DNA of 64,000 bases, from the NCBI GenBank assembly GCA_947039485.1, contig CAMQZC010000005.1, positions 1 through 64,000 of the forward strand, in the 5' to 3' direction. Below, piece by piece: positions 1 to 9,032 of the stretch. Below the pieces are notes generated by a model. It made no database searches and had not been told where the DNA came from. It worked only from the letters and a program-made list of their open reading frames with translations. This DNA is from an uncultured Verrucomicrobiales bacterium. Its GTDB lineage: Bacteria > Verrucomicrobiota > Verrucomicrobiia > Verrucomicrobiales > Akkermansiaceae. Position 1 is the stretch's first letter, and the number at the start of each line of letters is the position of its first letter. The position numbers and the translations under genes were made by a program.

Positions 1-54
1 CGTGATGGTATGACCAGCGGCAGTGGCTCGGTGGGCTATCGCTTCGCCTTCTAA
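1..54 (+). CDS. C-terminal tail of an autotransporter (partial, 5' end outside window)
   Basis: The window opens inside an open frame whose last 17 codons end in GYRFAF followed by TAA. This matches the last residues of the complete autotransporter that follows (RSGMSSGNASLGYRFAF against RDGMTSGSGSVGYRFAF). A terminal aromatic residue at the end of a final beta strand is the usual outer-membrane barrel signal, so this is very probably the end of a paralogous autotransporter barrel lying in tandem with the next gene. The passenger domain cannot be judged from this fragment. Confidence 0.8.
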   Translation, partial: RDGMTSGSGSVGYRFAF

Positions 55-79
55 AGAAATCCTCTAAGAAAATTAATCA

Positions 80-117
80 AGCGCTTGTCCTCAATGTGAG
101 GGCAGGCGCTTTTTTTG
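80..117 (+). terminator. Rho-independent terminator of the upstream autotransporter
   Basis: A 13-bp stem (AGCGCTTGTCCTC with GAGGGCAGGCGCT, including two G-U pairs) closes a five-base loop and is followed by seven T. It separates the partial autotransporter from the complete one, so the two are probably transcribed separately. Confidence 0.85.
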
Positions 118-206
118 TTTCTATCAATTAGCTTGATGTTAGCCCTATTATCTTGACTGTAGGAGGGGGTTAGAATGTAGTAGTCTTATAGCAAGATCAT
201 CTTATT

Positions 207-3200
207 ATGAAATTACAACTAACATCCAGTCTGCTCTTTATTTCCATTTTTGCCTTGAATCAATCCATAGAGGCGCAACAATCCTATGGTTGGGATGCGG
301 CTTGGGGGGAGGCGCAGCTTAGTGATCGCCCAACAGACCCTGTGGAGAGTAGCGATATCACAGCTCCAGAAACAGGGCTTGCCAATGCTGATGTAGGCGG
401 TGTTAATCCCTACTTGGATAATGGTACAACCAGCGTCATCCTGACGGGCGGCGGCGATGGCAATTCGGCGAGTGTCTATGGCGGCAACTACACGCCAGGT
501 GCGACGGTGCCGGGCTCGCTGCTCATCATTGATAGTTGGATTAAGCAGACTGGCGGTGATTTTAACATCATAGCTGGTGGGAATAAGGTGAGTAATGTGG
601 ATAGTGTCGTGGCTTGGGGATTGGCAGGTGATACGCATCTGATGCTCGATATTGAGAGTGCGGGCTCGGTCAATTACATGGTTGGTGGCAATGTGGGGGA
701 GAGCTCTACAGGCACAAGTATGTCAGGTAATAGCTATATCTCAGTCTTTAGCAATTCTCTTGCGGGCTCGGTCATTGGAGCTAGTGCTGTGACCAATGGG
801 CGTGATACGAGCTTTGTGGGCAATACCCATATCTATATCTACACGGCTCTTGATCAGACGGGGGTCTCTCTGAGTTCTAATGCCATTGTGGGCAGTAATG
901 CCTACATATCTGGCACGAGCAGCAGCGTCAACAATGTGCTCAGTCATGTGGGAGACTCCAATATCAGCATTGATCTGAGCGGTGATGCAGGGGGGGCAAC
1001 AAGCTTTGGCAAGGATATTGTGGGTAGTATGTATGTGGGTGGCGGCTATCGGAAGGTGGAGCATGAGGGCGATAGTAATATTGAGATTGTTGGCAGGGAG
1101 GGGGTCAGCTTTGATGGTCTCATTGTGGGTGGCTCCTACTTGACGCAGGGTTATTTTGCCTCCTTGGATGCGAGTATTGAGAATACGAATGTGACGATCT
1201 CTGGGGATAGCAGCTTTAGCTCGGAGGTGATTGGTGGGCATTATCATAGCTCAGGCACGGTGAGTATCACTGGGACTTCGAGCCTGACAATTTCTGGAGG
1301 GAGCTTTGCCAAGACTGTTGTGGCGGGGAATATGGTTTTTGGGGGGACTCCAAGCGCGGATGTTGCCGCAACTTGCCTGAGCGTGACTGGCGGTGATTTT
1401 GCCGGTTTTTTGGTCGGGGGTTCGGTTTACGAGGTCAACCGCGATAGCCGCACACGGCTGACGCTGGGAGACTCGCTGGTGAGTATCTCGGGTGCGGCTG
1501 GTAGCTTTGCTCAGGTCGTGGCGGGCAATGTGCTGGGTGGAGGGATATCCACGGTCACGGGAACGAGTCGCTTGGAGATATCTGCTGGGCGATTCACGAG
1601 CTTTGTGACAAGTGGTAGCGCAACTCACAATACGGCGGGAACCACGCTGTCTCTGATTGCCAATGCGCTGGAGTTATCCATTTCAGGGGGTGTTTTTGAG
1701 GGCGATGTTGTTGGCGCGGCTGTCATTCTTGGCGGTACGGCGACGACGACGACTCAGAGTGTTGATATCGACATTATAGGCGGTACGCTTGGGGCGAAGC
1801 TCATTGGCGGGTTTTCTACAGACTCTGGCACGAGGGGCTTGGCGGGATCGGTGGGTAGTATTGATTTGACTTTGGATGGGGGCAGTGTCACCGATATCTA
1901 TGGCGGCTCTTGGATTACGCGCCAGACGAGCGCGACTATTACACAGGGGGCGATTAATTTAGAGCTGCTCTCGGGCACGATCACGGGTAGTAATGTGGCG
2001 GCTGCTGGATATCAGGGCTCGGAGGTCATCATGGTGACTGAGAGTACGAGGGTGGAGATTGGCTCGGCTCTACAGGCTAATGGAGTGCAGATATCGGGTG
2101 ATTATCTCTTTGCCTCGGGACAGGTTGGATCCAGTGTGACGGGTGATAGGACGCTGGTATTTAACTCCACATCCAGCTATGCTAATGTAGCTGGGATGAA
2201 ATTTGTTGACTTTGATGTGGTGGAGGTGGGCGCTGGAGCCGAGGTGGACTTTGCTCTCTCAGCGACGCACCTGAGTGATTTGGATGAGCAGGTGCGCAAG
2301 ACAGGTGAGGGGACACTCGCCTTGGCCGCTGATAATGGCTTTAGCAAGCTGAGTGTGGAGGCTGGTAGTCTGCGGCTCGCTGCTGGGAGCTCGGCAGATA
2401 CGCTGCGCTCGGTGAGTATCGCCTCGGGGGCGAGGCTGGATATGACAGCGGCTGATACGGGGATAGGCAGTAGCCTGAGCTTGCAGAATGGGAGTCATCT
2501 CATGCTCACGACGGGGCAGTCTGGGGCGGCCTTTCTCTCAGGGGGGAGTTTGACTCTGGATCCTTCGGCTAAATTTAATCTGAGCCTGAGCTCAGGGCTT
2601 GGGGCGCTTTTTCGTCAGGTGATTTTTACTGGGCTGGAAGCTGAGGATATTGAGGGATTTGGGCTTACTTCTCAGGCGGGGTTTGATGGTAGTCTTGGGG
2701 TGTTGGCTTCTAGTGTGATTGCTCAGTTGCTGGAGGATGGTCAGAGTCGCGCGATTGGGGCTGATTATTACATTCTCTTTGAGGATGGTGATTTGCTGCT
2801 CACTAATATTACGGCGGGCAATGAGTTGGAGCTAGCCGTGCAGGGCGCTAGCTTGACCGCGCTCTCGGCAGCTCAGAGTGATGATATGGCGCGTCAGCTG
2901 CGCACGCTGCGTAACCGCACGGAGAGGCTGGGGCTTGATCCCAACTACAAGCATGCGGGCTTGCCATACTACAGCTTTTGGATCACGGCTGAGGCGGGTC
3001 GCAGCGAGCTGGATGCAGATGGTGCAGAGACGGGTTACTCTATGAACAGTTGGGGCGGCAGCCTCGGCATGGATGTGGATATTAGCAGTAGCCTGAGTCT
3101 GGGCGTTGCGATGACGGCCATGTATGGCGATGTGGATGGCGCGAACTTTGATTCGGGGGATGGGGAGCTAGATACGCTCTACCTCAGCGCCTATGCGCGA

Positions 3201-3800
3201 GCTCATATCGGGAGGTGGTCGCATGGCTTTGTCTTGAGTTTTGGAATGTCGGATGCTCGATTGGAACGCCGTGTCGATGGGCTGCAGCTCAAGGGTGATA
3301 CGGATGGCTACTCCATGGGTCTGCTCTATGAGGTTGGCTACATCATCCCTCTCAATGAGGATAAATCGAGTTGCTTGCAGCCTATCTTTAGCATGAGCTT
3401 AATTCATAGCGATCTATCTGCCTACACGGAGAGTGGCGGTCGCTATGAGGTGCACGTTGATGATGAGGATATGCTCTACGCGAGCTTTGGGCTGGGGGCA
3501 CGCTATGAGAGTGTGGTTGGCACCTCGGTCTATAACCGTAGCTCGGTGCTTTCCCTGCGTGCGCTCTGTGTGGTGGATGCTGGCTCTCGCAGGGCAGCGA
3601 GCGAGGTGAGTCTGCTGGGTACTGATGAGGCGGTACGCGTCCAAGGGGCTGAGGCTGGGGCCGTCGGGGCACAGCTGGGCTTTGGTATCTCCATCCCCCT
3701 GCGTCGTGACGTAGCTGAGCTGTTTTTGAATGTGGATGCAGATTTGCGCTCTGGTATGAGCAGCGGCAATGCCTCGCTGGGCTACCGCTTCGCCTTCTAA
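207..3800 (+). CDS. Autotransporter (type V secretion) with repetitive beta-helix passenger
   Basis: A 1197-residue outer-membrane protein. Residues 1-23 (MKLQLTSSLLFISIFALNQS...) form a Sec signal peptide. Residues about 25-900 are Gly/Ser/Thr-rich with recurring short strands (patterns such as ISGGSF, VVAGN, IVGG), as expected of a right-handed beta-helix passenger. Residues about 920-1197 have alternating aromatic/hydrophobic strands ending in GYRFAF and form the autotransporter beta-domain that inserts in the outer membrane. Cysteines are almost absent from the passenger, as usual in exported helices. It has no recognisable protease or lipase motif, so an adhesin or surface structural role is an inference. 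It follows a paralogue whose end matches closely. The ATG start directly precedes a good signal peptide, but no clear ribosome site is visible. Confidence 0.9.
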   Translation: MKLQLTSSLLFISIFALNQSIEAQQSYGWDAAWGEAQLSDRPTDPVESSDITAPETGLANADVGGVNPYLDNGTTSVILTGGGDGNSASVYGGNYTPGATVPGSLLIIDSWIKQTGGDFNIIAGGNKVSNVDSVVAWGLAGDTHLMLDIESAGSVNYMVGGNVGESSTGTSMSGNSYISVFSNSLAGSVIGASAVTNGRDTSFVGNTHIYIYTALDQTGVSLSSNAIVGSNAYISGTSSSVNNVLSHVGDSNISIDLSGDAGGATSFGKDIVGSMYVGGGYRKVEHEGDSNIEIVGREGVSFDGLIVGGSYLTQGYFASLDASIENTNVTISGDSSFSSEVIGGHYHSSGTVSITGTSSLTISGGSFAKTVVAGNMVFGGTPSADVAATCLSVTGGDFAGFLVGGSVYEVNRDSRTRLTLGDSLVSISGAAGSFAQVVAGNVLGGGISTVTGTSRLEISAGRFTSFVTSGSATHNTAGTTLSLIANALELSISGGVFEGDVVGAAVILGGTATTTTQSVDIDIIGGTLGAKLIGGFSTDSGTRGLAGSVGSIDLTLDGGSVTDIYGGSWITRQTSATITQGAINLELLSGTITGSNVAAAGYQGSEVIMVTESTRVEIGSALQANGVQISGDYLFASGQVGSSVTGDRTLVFNSTSSYANVAGMKFVDFDVVEVGAGAEVDFALSATHLSDLDEQVRKTGEGTLALAADNGFSKLSVEAGSLRLAAGSSADTLRSVSIASGARLDMTAADTGIGSSLSLQNGSHLMLTTGQSGAAFLSGGSLTLDPSAKFNLSLSSGLGALFRQVIFTGLEAEDIEGFGLTSQAGFDGSLGVLASSVIAQLLEDGQSRAIGADYYILFEDGDLLLTNITAGNELELAVQGASLTALSAAQSDDMARQLRTLRNRTERLGLDPNYKHAGLPYYSFWITAEAGRSELDADGAETGYSMNSWGGSLGMDVDISSSLSLGVAMTAMYGDVDGANFDSGDGELDTLYLSAYARAHIGRWSHGFVLSFGMSDARLERRVDGLQLKGDTDGYSMGLLYEVGYIIPLNEDKSSCLQPIFSMSLIHSDLSAYTESGGRYEVHVDDEDMLYASFGLGARYESVVGTSVYNRSSVLSLRALCVVDAGSRRAASEVSLLGTDEAVRVQGAEAGAVGAQLGFGISIPLRRDVAELFLNVDADLRSGMSSGNASLGYRFAF

Positions 3801-3868
3801 GTATTTAGAACCAAATGGATGATGCTTCAGGCCTTGTCGGTAGCTCTAGCTTTTATCTCCTCGATGGA

Positions 3869-4480
3869 TTACTTGATCTGGAGGTAGATGATGTGCTGGC
3901 TATAGCGTGGGTCGATAGACTCGGTCTTGATGACGAGGCGGTTGAGCGCTTTTTTAGCTGTGCTCAGGGGCGTGATGGTGATTTGGTACTCGCGATTCTT
4001 TTTTAGGGTTTTGGTCTGGTAGTCAAATTCCTTGCCGTTGAGTCCTGCTTCCTTGAGTGCCTTGATCGGTGAGCCCTTGGGGATGTAGAGGGTGATGCTC
4101 TGCGGGCTGGGGCTAGCTCCACGCTTCCATGTCAAGGAGCGGCTGCTGAGTAGCAGGGGCTGCGCGATGCGGAAGTAGAGCATGAGGCGGCACTTGCGGC
4201 CATCCTGCATCTTGATGTCGAGGTAGCGGTTGGTATCGCGGTTGAACTCGCGCGCATCAACCGTGACATGCAGCTTGTTGTTCTCAATGCGGTAGCTGGT
4301 GCAGTCGCAGTTGGGGGTAACCTTGCGGATGCTCGAGTCTGCCGTAAAGAGGAAGTTGCAGTGGGTCTGCCCAAAGCCGAGTCGCGCCTCTTGGCTGCTC
4401 TGGCTAAATTGAGCTTGCAGGCTCTGGCTCCCCAGTGAGAGGGCGAGGAGGAGGCAGGCTGTGAGATGGTGGCGCCTCAT
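3869..4480 (-). CDS. Secreted DUF1573-like protein
   Basis: A 203-residue protein with a Sec signal peptide (residues 1-23, ending SLQAQ). The mature part carries the pattern of the DUF1573 family: a strand-rich Ig-like fold with a short C-x-C motif (VTPNCDCTSYRI), then DGRKCRLML and a PLLLSSRSLTWKRG segment. DUF1573 proteins are abundant in Verrucomicrobiota and Bacteroidota envelopes and their function is largely unknown. Its start lies 23 bases from the stop of lspA, which is downstream on the same strand. Since no terminator is seen between ileS, lspA and this gene apart from one hairpin, it may be co-transcribed with lspA. Confidence 0.6.
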   Translation of the reverse strand: MRRHHLTACLLLALSLGSQSLQAQFSQSSQEARLGFGQTHCNFLFTADSSIRKVTPNCDCTSYRIENNKLHVTVDAREFNRDTNRYLDIKMQDGRKCRLMLYFRIAQPLLLSSRSLTWKRGASPSPQSITLYIPKGSPIKALKEAGLNGKEFDYQTKTLKKNREYQITITPLSTAKKALNRLVIKTESIDPRYSQHIIYLQIK

Positions 4481-4503
4481 GATGCTTGTGCGTGGTTGTC
4501 GTT

Positions 4504-5127
4504 TTAGACTGTTTTTATCTCATCTTGCTTGTCTTTGCTCTGCGCTGGGGCAGGGAAGAAGCTTGAGAGGAGGAAGATGACCGCGGCAATACTAATGCAG
4601 CTATCAGCGACGTTGAAGGATGGCCAGTGGTAGCCAAAGGGATAGTTCTCGGAGATAATCCAAGGGAAGGAGAAGTCGAGGAAGTCGACGACGTAGCCGT
4701 TGGCGAGGTTTTGCAAGAAGCTGAGCTTCTCAGCACCAGGCAGGAAGAATCCCTGGATGAGGCGGTCGGTCATGTTGCCCAGTACGCCTGTCATGATGAG
4801 TGTCCATGCGATCTTGAGCAGGCGTGTGTTGAAGACTCCTCGCTTGAATAATACGACGAGGCCCACCAGTGCGATGAGCTGGATTGCGAGGAAGACGATG
4901 GGCGCCCAGCTGGTGCCATTGCCCATGCCAAAGGCGACTCCCGAGTTGTGGATGCGGATGATGTTGAAGTTGACAATCTCGCTATCCGCGATGATGCTCG
5001 TGATCTCCCTGACTCGGTTGTTGAAGGGGGGCTTGTAGTTGAATACGATGTACCACTTGCTCACTTGGTCCAGGATGTAGAGGAATAGGATGCTAAGTAG
5101 TATTGTCAAGCTGAAGCGTTTGCTCAT
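4504..5127 (-). CDS. lspA: Lipoprotein signal peptidase (signal peptidase II)
   Basis: LspA is the inner-membrane aspartyl protease that removes the signal peptide of prolipoproteins after Lgt has lipidated them. The family boxes are present: NSGVAFGMGNG, GNMTDRL (first catalytic Asp), VVDFLDF and FNVADSCI (second catalytic Asp). Four hydrophobic segments are visible. The ORF track begins at 5160, but that codon is TTG and lies within a hairpin. The ATG at 5127 gives MSKRFSLTILLS and a normal family N-terminus (207 residues), so I use it. The gene lies downstream of ileS, an ileS-lspA linkage common in bacteria. The many lipoproteins in this window are its expected substrates. Confidence 0.93.
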   Translation of the reverse strand: MSKRFSLTILLSILFLYILDQVSKWYIVFNYKPPFNNRVREITSIIADSEIVNFNIIRIHNSGVAFGMGNGTSWAPIVFLAIQLIALVGLVVLFKRGVFNTRLLKIAWTLIMTGVLGNMTDRLIQGFFLPGAEKLSFLQNLANGYVVDFLDFSFPWIISENYPFGYHWPSFNVADSCISIAAVIFLLSSFFPAPAQSKDKQDEIKTV

Positions 5128-5158
5128 AATGTGTGGGGGTGCTCGGTGTTGAGATGAC

Positions 5159-5189
5159 AATGCAGCTGCCCTTATCAGGCAGCTGCATT
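5159..5189 (-). terminator. Hairpin between ileS and lspA
   Basis: A perfect 12-bp inverted repeat (AATGCAGCTGCC / GGCAGCTGCATT) with a seven-base loop. It lacks a convincing T run on either strand, so it may be a weak or factor-dependent terminator, or an RNA processing or attenuation point between the two genes. Confidence 0.5.
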
Positions 5190-5216
5190 GCAGGGGGGGT
5201 GGTTTTTATGCTTTTT

Positions 5217-7934
5217 TTAGCCTATGACCTTAGCGCAGCGTGCGCAGAGGCCATCGGCATTGACTGCTGGTTCGTAGCGGCGGCAGCGGGGGCACATGTC
5301 ATAGGGTGACTTGCTCGCTGTGGCCGATAGTTCGCGGCCTTGGCTGATGCTCATCTCTGAGAGGATGAAGAACTCCTTGGCAAAGTCAGCATCCTGCAAG
5401 AGGCTCATGACCTTGGCATCCTCATTGCTGGGGACGATCAGCTCGACTTTTACCTCGTTGTTTTTGCTAAAGGCTTTGGCCTGAATTTTTGCCTCGATGG
5501 CGATTTGGATGCAGCTTTTGATGGCCTGCAGGCGCTCGAAGGTTACGCTGTAACCCTGCTCAAAGGCTGGGTCGACACTGGGGAAGTCCTGCTCGTGGAT
5601 GGAGTCCTTGTTGCCAGCATGCTCCCAAGCTTCCTCTGCGGTGAATGCGAGGATGGGGGCGAGCAGCTTGACCAGAGCATCAAAGATGCGGCTCAGGGCG
5701 AATTGCTTGCTAATGCGGCGTGGGGCGTGGGCAGCGTCACAGTAGAGACTATCCTTGGTGATGTCGATGTAGAGGGCGGAGAGCTCAACTGTGCAGAACT
5801 GGTTGATGGAGGTGAATACCTTGCGGAAGTCATATGCCTCATAGCCAGCACGCGCATCGGAGATGAGGGCATTGAGACGCTCCAAAATCCAGATGTCGAG
5901 AGCCTCAAGCTGCTCGGGTTGCTGACCTTCGTATCCCTTGAGATTCGCCAAGAGGATGCGCAGTGTGTTGCGCAGGCGGCGGTAGGGGTCGGTAATCTGC
6001 TTGAAGAGATTCTCACCAAAGGGAACTTCATTTTGCCAGTCGATGCTGCTCACCCAGAGACGCACGATGTCAGAGCCGTACTTGTCGTAGAAGTACTTGG
6101 CATCGGTGGGCTTGCCACCGGTTTTTCCTTGTGCGCTCTTGGAGATTTTGCTGCGGTCTTGGTTGACGACAAAGCCGTGGGTCATCACTGCTTTGTAGGG
6201 TGCCACGCCGCGCCATGCGCAGGAGAGCATGAGTGAGCTTTGGAACCAGCCGCGATGTTGGTCGGTAGCCTCCAGATAGAGGTCGGCAGGGGCATGGAGC
6301 TCCTGACGGGGCTCAAGCACGGCGACGTGGGAGCAACCGGAGTCAATCCAGACGTCGAGTGTGTCCTTGCCTTTCTTGAGGTTCTTGGGCAGGCCGAGGC
6401 GCTCGCAAAGTTGCTCGTCGCTCAGCTCAAACCAGATGTTGGTGCCCTCAGTCTCGACCAGATCGGCGAGCTTGTTGATGATGGCTGCATCGAGGATGGG
6501 CTGCTCGTTCTCATCAAAGAAGACTGGCAGGGGTACGCCCCATGTGCGCTGACGGCTGATGCACCAGTCGGGGCGAGATTCAACTGTGCCGCGGATGCGA
6601 CTGCTACCCCATGCAGGGAGCCACTGAGTCTTGTCAATCTCCGCCAATGCGACGGGGCGCAGCTTTTTCATGCTGATGAAGAATTGCTTGACCGCGCGGA
6701 AAATGATAGGCGTCTTGGAGCGCCAGCAATGAGGGTATTGATGGCTAAACTCATCGCGACCCAGCATGTGACCAGCTTCAACGAGCATGGTGAGGATGTC
6801 CTCGTTGCTCTTAAAGACGTGTTGACCAACAAGCTGAGGCAGACCGCATTCATTGGTGTAGCAACCATTGTCATCCACAGGCGAGAGTACGCCAAGACCG
6901 TATTGCTGTCCTACGTTGTAGTCATCTGCGCCATGGCCGGGGGCGATGTGGACGGCTCCGGTACCTGTCTCGGTGGTAACAAAGCTACCCATGATAATCA
7001 GGCTTTCGCGGTCGAGGAAGGGGTGTTTGGCGGACTTGCGCTCCAGCTCATGGCCTTTAAAGGTGGCGAGTTCTTCTTCAAGCTGCCAGTTATTCTTTGT
7101 TGCGAAGCTCTCCATGAGCTCGCGCACGAGGATGAAGTTGCGTGACGCACCATCCTTGCTGTAGCGGGCAATCACGTAGGTGAACTCGGGATTGAGCGCG
7201 ATACCAAGATTGCTAGGAAGCGTCCAAGGTGTTGTTGTCCAAATGACCATCTCGCAGCTAATGCCCTTGACATCCTCCACCATGGGGAAGGAGACAAAGG
7301 CGGCGGTGCTGGTTTCTTCCATATACTCGACCTCTGCCTCGGCGAGGGCGGTGTGGTGAGCGTAGCTCCACTGCACGGGCTTGAGACTTTGATAGACTGC
7401 GCCCTCCTCAACCAGCTTGCCAAAGACGCGCAGGATGTGAGATTCGTAGTCGGGGTTCATCGTGATGTAGGGATTGTACCAGTCGGCAAAGATGCCGAGG
7501 CGGCGGAAGGAGTTGCGCTGCTGATCGATGTAGCCTTTAGCAAAGTCCATGCATCGGCGGCGGATCTCTGCTGGTTCAAGACCTTGGTCTTGCTTCACAA
7601 CTTTAGCCTCAATGGGTAAACCGTGGCAGTCCCAACCGGGGATAAAGGGGGCGTAGAAGCCAGCCATGCTCTTGCTCTTGACGATGAGATCCTTGAGGGT
7701 CTTGTTGAGAGCGGTGCCCATGTGCACATCGCCATTGGCGAATGGAGGGCCATCATGGAGGATGAAGCTAGGAGCGCCCTCGGCGAGGCGCTTAGCGGTA
7801 ATTCGCTCGTAGAGCTTGCTCTGTTCCCATTGTTCCAAGCGCAGGGGCTCTTTGGTGGTCAAATCCCCACGCATGGGGAAGGTGGTATCAGGCAGGAAGA
7901 TGCTTTCCTTATAGCTCTTAGCTTCTGTAGTCAT
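5217..7934 (-). CDS. ileS: Isoleucyl-tRNA synthetase
   Basis: A class I aminoacyl-tRNA synthetase that charges tRNA-Ile, with post-transfer editing. Reading from the ATG at 7934 (MTTEAKSYKES, 905 residues) the HIGH box appears as HMGT near residue 71, GWDCHGLPIE follows, and the KMSKS loop is KISKS near residue 596. The CP1 editing region lies between them. The C-terminus ends in a Cys4 zinc-binding module (CPRC...CARC) typical of bacterial-type IleRS. The ORF track extends 24 codons upstream to 8006, but that extension is poor in family features and the ATG at 7934 fits the conserved beginning. The following gene on the strand is lspA. Confidence 0.96.
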   Translation of the reverse strand: MTTEAKSYKESIFLPDTTFPMRGDLTTKEPLRLEQWEQSKLYERITAKRLAEGAPSFILHDGPPFANGDVHMGTALNKTLKDLIVKSKSMAGFYAPFIPGWDCHGLPIEAKVVKQDQGLEPAEIRRRCMDFAKGYIDQQRNSFRRLGIFADWYNPYITMNPDYESHILRVFGKLVEEGAVYQSLKPVQWSYAHHTALAEAEVEYMEETSTAAFVSFPMVEDVKGISCEMVIWTTTPWTLPSNLGIALNPEFTYVIARYSKDGASRNFILVRELMESFATKNNWQLEEELATFKGHELERKSAKHPFLDRESLIIMGSFVTTETGTGAVHIAPGHGADDYNVGQQYGLGVLSPVDDNGCYTNECGLPQLVGQHVFKSNEDILTMLVEAGHMLGRDEFSHQYPHCWRSKTPIIFRAVKQFFISMKKLRPVALAEIDKTQWLPAWGSSRIRGTVESRPDWCISRQRTWGVPLPVFFDENEQPILDAAIINKLADLVETEGTNIWFELSDEQLCERLGLPKNLKKGKDTLDVWIDSGCSHVAVLEPRQELHAPADLYLEATDQHRGWFQSSLMLSCAWRGVAPYKAVMTHGFVVNQDRSKISKSAQGKTGGKPTDAKYFYDKYGSDIVRLWVSSIDWQNEVPFGENLFKQITDPYRRLRNTLRILLANLKGYEGQQPEQLEALDIWILERLNALISDARAGYEAYDFRKVFTSINQFCTVELSALYIDITKDSLYCDAAHAPRRISKQFALSRIFDALVKLLAPILAFTAEEAWEHAGNKDSIHEQDFPSVDPAFEQGYSVTFERLQAIKSCIQIAIEAKIQAKAFSKNNEVKVELIVPSNEDAKVMSLLQDADFAKEFFILSEMSISQGRELSATASKSPYDMCPRCRRYEPAVNADGLCARCAKVIG

Positions 7935-8142
7935 ACGCGCGAGATTATAATGATTTTGTTCGCTAAAGTCAAGAGCTGCTGTGGAAAATATGCAGTTGCG
8001 CAGCATGGTAGAAACTTTGAGGAGCCGCGCGGCTTTGTGCTCCTTCTCAAAATGCTGCGTCTCATTGACGTGGCTTGGCTGCTCAGCTAGAGCGTTGCAT
8101 GCTCTGTTGCCATAGCGTTATATGCATCGCTGTGGGCAAAAT

Positions 8143-8173
8143 AAAGCCGAGAGCGTTGGCGGCTCTCGGCTTT
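8143..8173 (-). terminator. Terminator of the SPFH/NfeD operon
   Basis: A 12-bp inverted repeat (AAAGCCGAGAGC / GCTCTCGGCTTT) just past the SPFH gene stop. In the minus direction the stem ends in TTT followed by AT-rich sequence. It also lies upstream of ileS and marks the operon boundary. Confidence 0.7.
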
Positions 8174-8195
8174 GTTGATTGATAGGGGGTGGCTT

Positions 8196-9029
8196 TTAGT
8201 TCTTGCCTGAGTCGATGATGCCCTGAATGTTGGAGGGCAGGTAGACTTTGTCGGCTGGGTTGGAGCTAATCTTGTCGTAGCCGTCGAGCACCTTGGTGGT
8301 GAGGAGGATTTGGGAGGCTTGTTCTTTGCCGACGACTTCGCTGAGTTTGGAGAGGTAGGATTTCTCCGCCTCTGAGATGATGGCGAGTGATTCTCGGAGT
8401 CCTTCGGCCTTGAGGATGGCGGCGGCTTTTTCTGCCTCGGCAGAGCGGATGATGGCCTTGGCTGAGCCGTCTGCTTCTAAGATGATGGCGCGGCTGCGAC
8501 GCTCGGCCTCCATTTGCTGGAGCATGGCGGTGGCAGTGGCGTCATCGGTGCTGAGCTCTTGAATCTCTAGGCTGATGATTTGTACACCCCAGCGGCTTGA
8601 GGTTGAGGCGAGTGCTGCGATGATGCGCTCGGTGAGGGCTTGGCGTGCGCTGAGCACGTTGTCGAGGTCCATGCTGCCTATCTCGGTACGCAGGGTGTTG
8701 AGCACGGCGTTGATGAGGGAGTTAAAGAGATCCTCTACCTCGTAGACGGCTTTGATGGCGTCGACGATGCGCCAGCGGATGATGCAGTTGACAGAGACCT
8801 TGGCATTGTCTCCCGTGATGCACTCGCGCTTGTTGGTGTCGAGTATTTGCTCGGTGAGTTGGATGGCGTAGCCGCCTGTGTTGGCGTTTCTACCCCATTT
8901 GGCAGCGACTCGCTTGACTTGGTCGAGGGCGGGGATGCGGAAGGCGAGGCCGCTTTCTTGGACTTTGATTGGCTTGCCAAATCGCTCGATGATGCGGCAG
9001 TGAGACTGGGGGATGATGCTGATGAACAT
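8196..9029 (-). CDS. SPFH/Band 7 (stomatin-prohibitin) family protein
   Basis: A 277-residue protein of the SPFH superfamily, scaffolds of membrane microdomains and partners of NfeD proteins. The Band 7 core is clear: RIIERFGKPIKVQESGL at the start, a DTNKRECITGDNAKVSVNCIIRWRI strand region, ARQALTERI, and a long Ala/Glu-rich helix (EAEKAAAILKAEG) ending in LSEVVGKEQASQILL. Unlike QmcA-type relatives it has no N-terminal membrane segment; the core begins almost at residue 1. Membrane attachment may come from the NfeD partner encoded three bases upstream. Start ATG at 9029. It ends in a hairpin terminator at 8143-8173. Confidence 0.88.
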   Translation of the reverse strand: MFISIIPQSHCRIIERFGKPIKVQESGLAFRIPALDQVKRVAAKWGRNANTGGYAIQLTEQILDTNKRECITGDNAKVSVNCIIRWRIVDAIKAVYEVEDLFNSLINAVLNTLRTEIGSMDLDNVLSARQALTERIIAALASTSSRWGVQIISLEIQELSTDDATATAMLQQMEAERRSRAIILEADGSAKAIIRSAEAEKAAAILKAEGLRESLAIISEAEKSYLSKLSEVVGKEQASQILLTTKVLDGYDKISSNPADKVYLPSNIQGIIDSGKN

Positions 9030-9032
9030 GGT

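Noticed and set aside
6240-7145. Plus-strand 301-residue frame inside ileS
   Set aside because: It lies antisense to a strongly conserved synthetase and has no family pattern.
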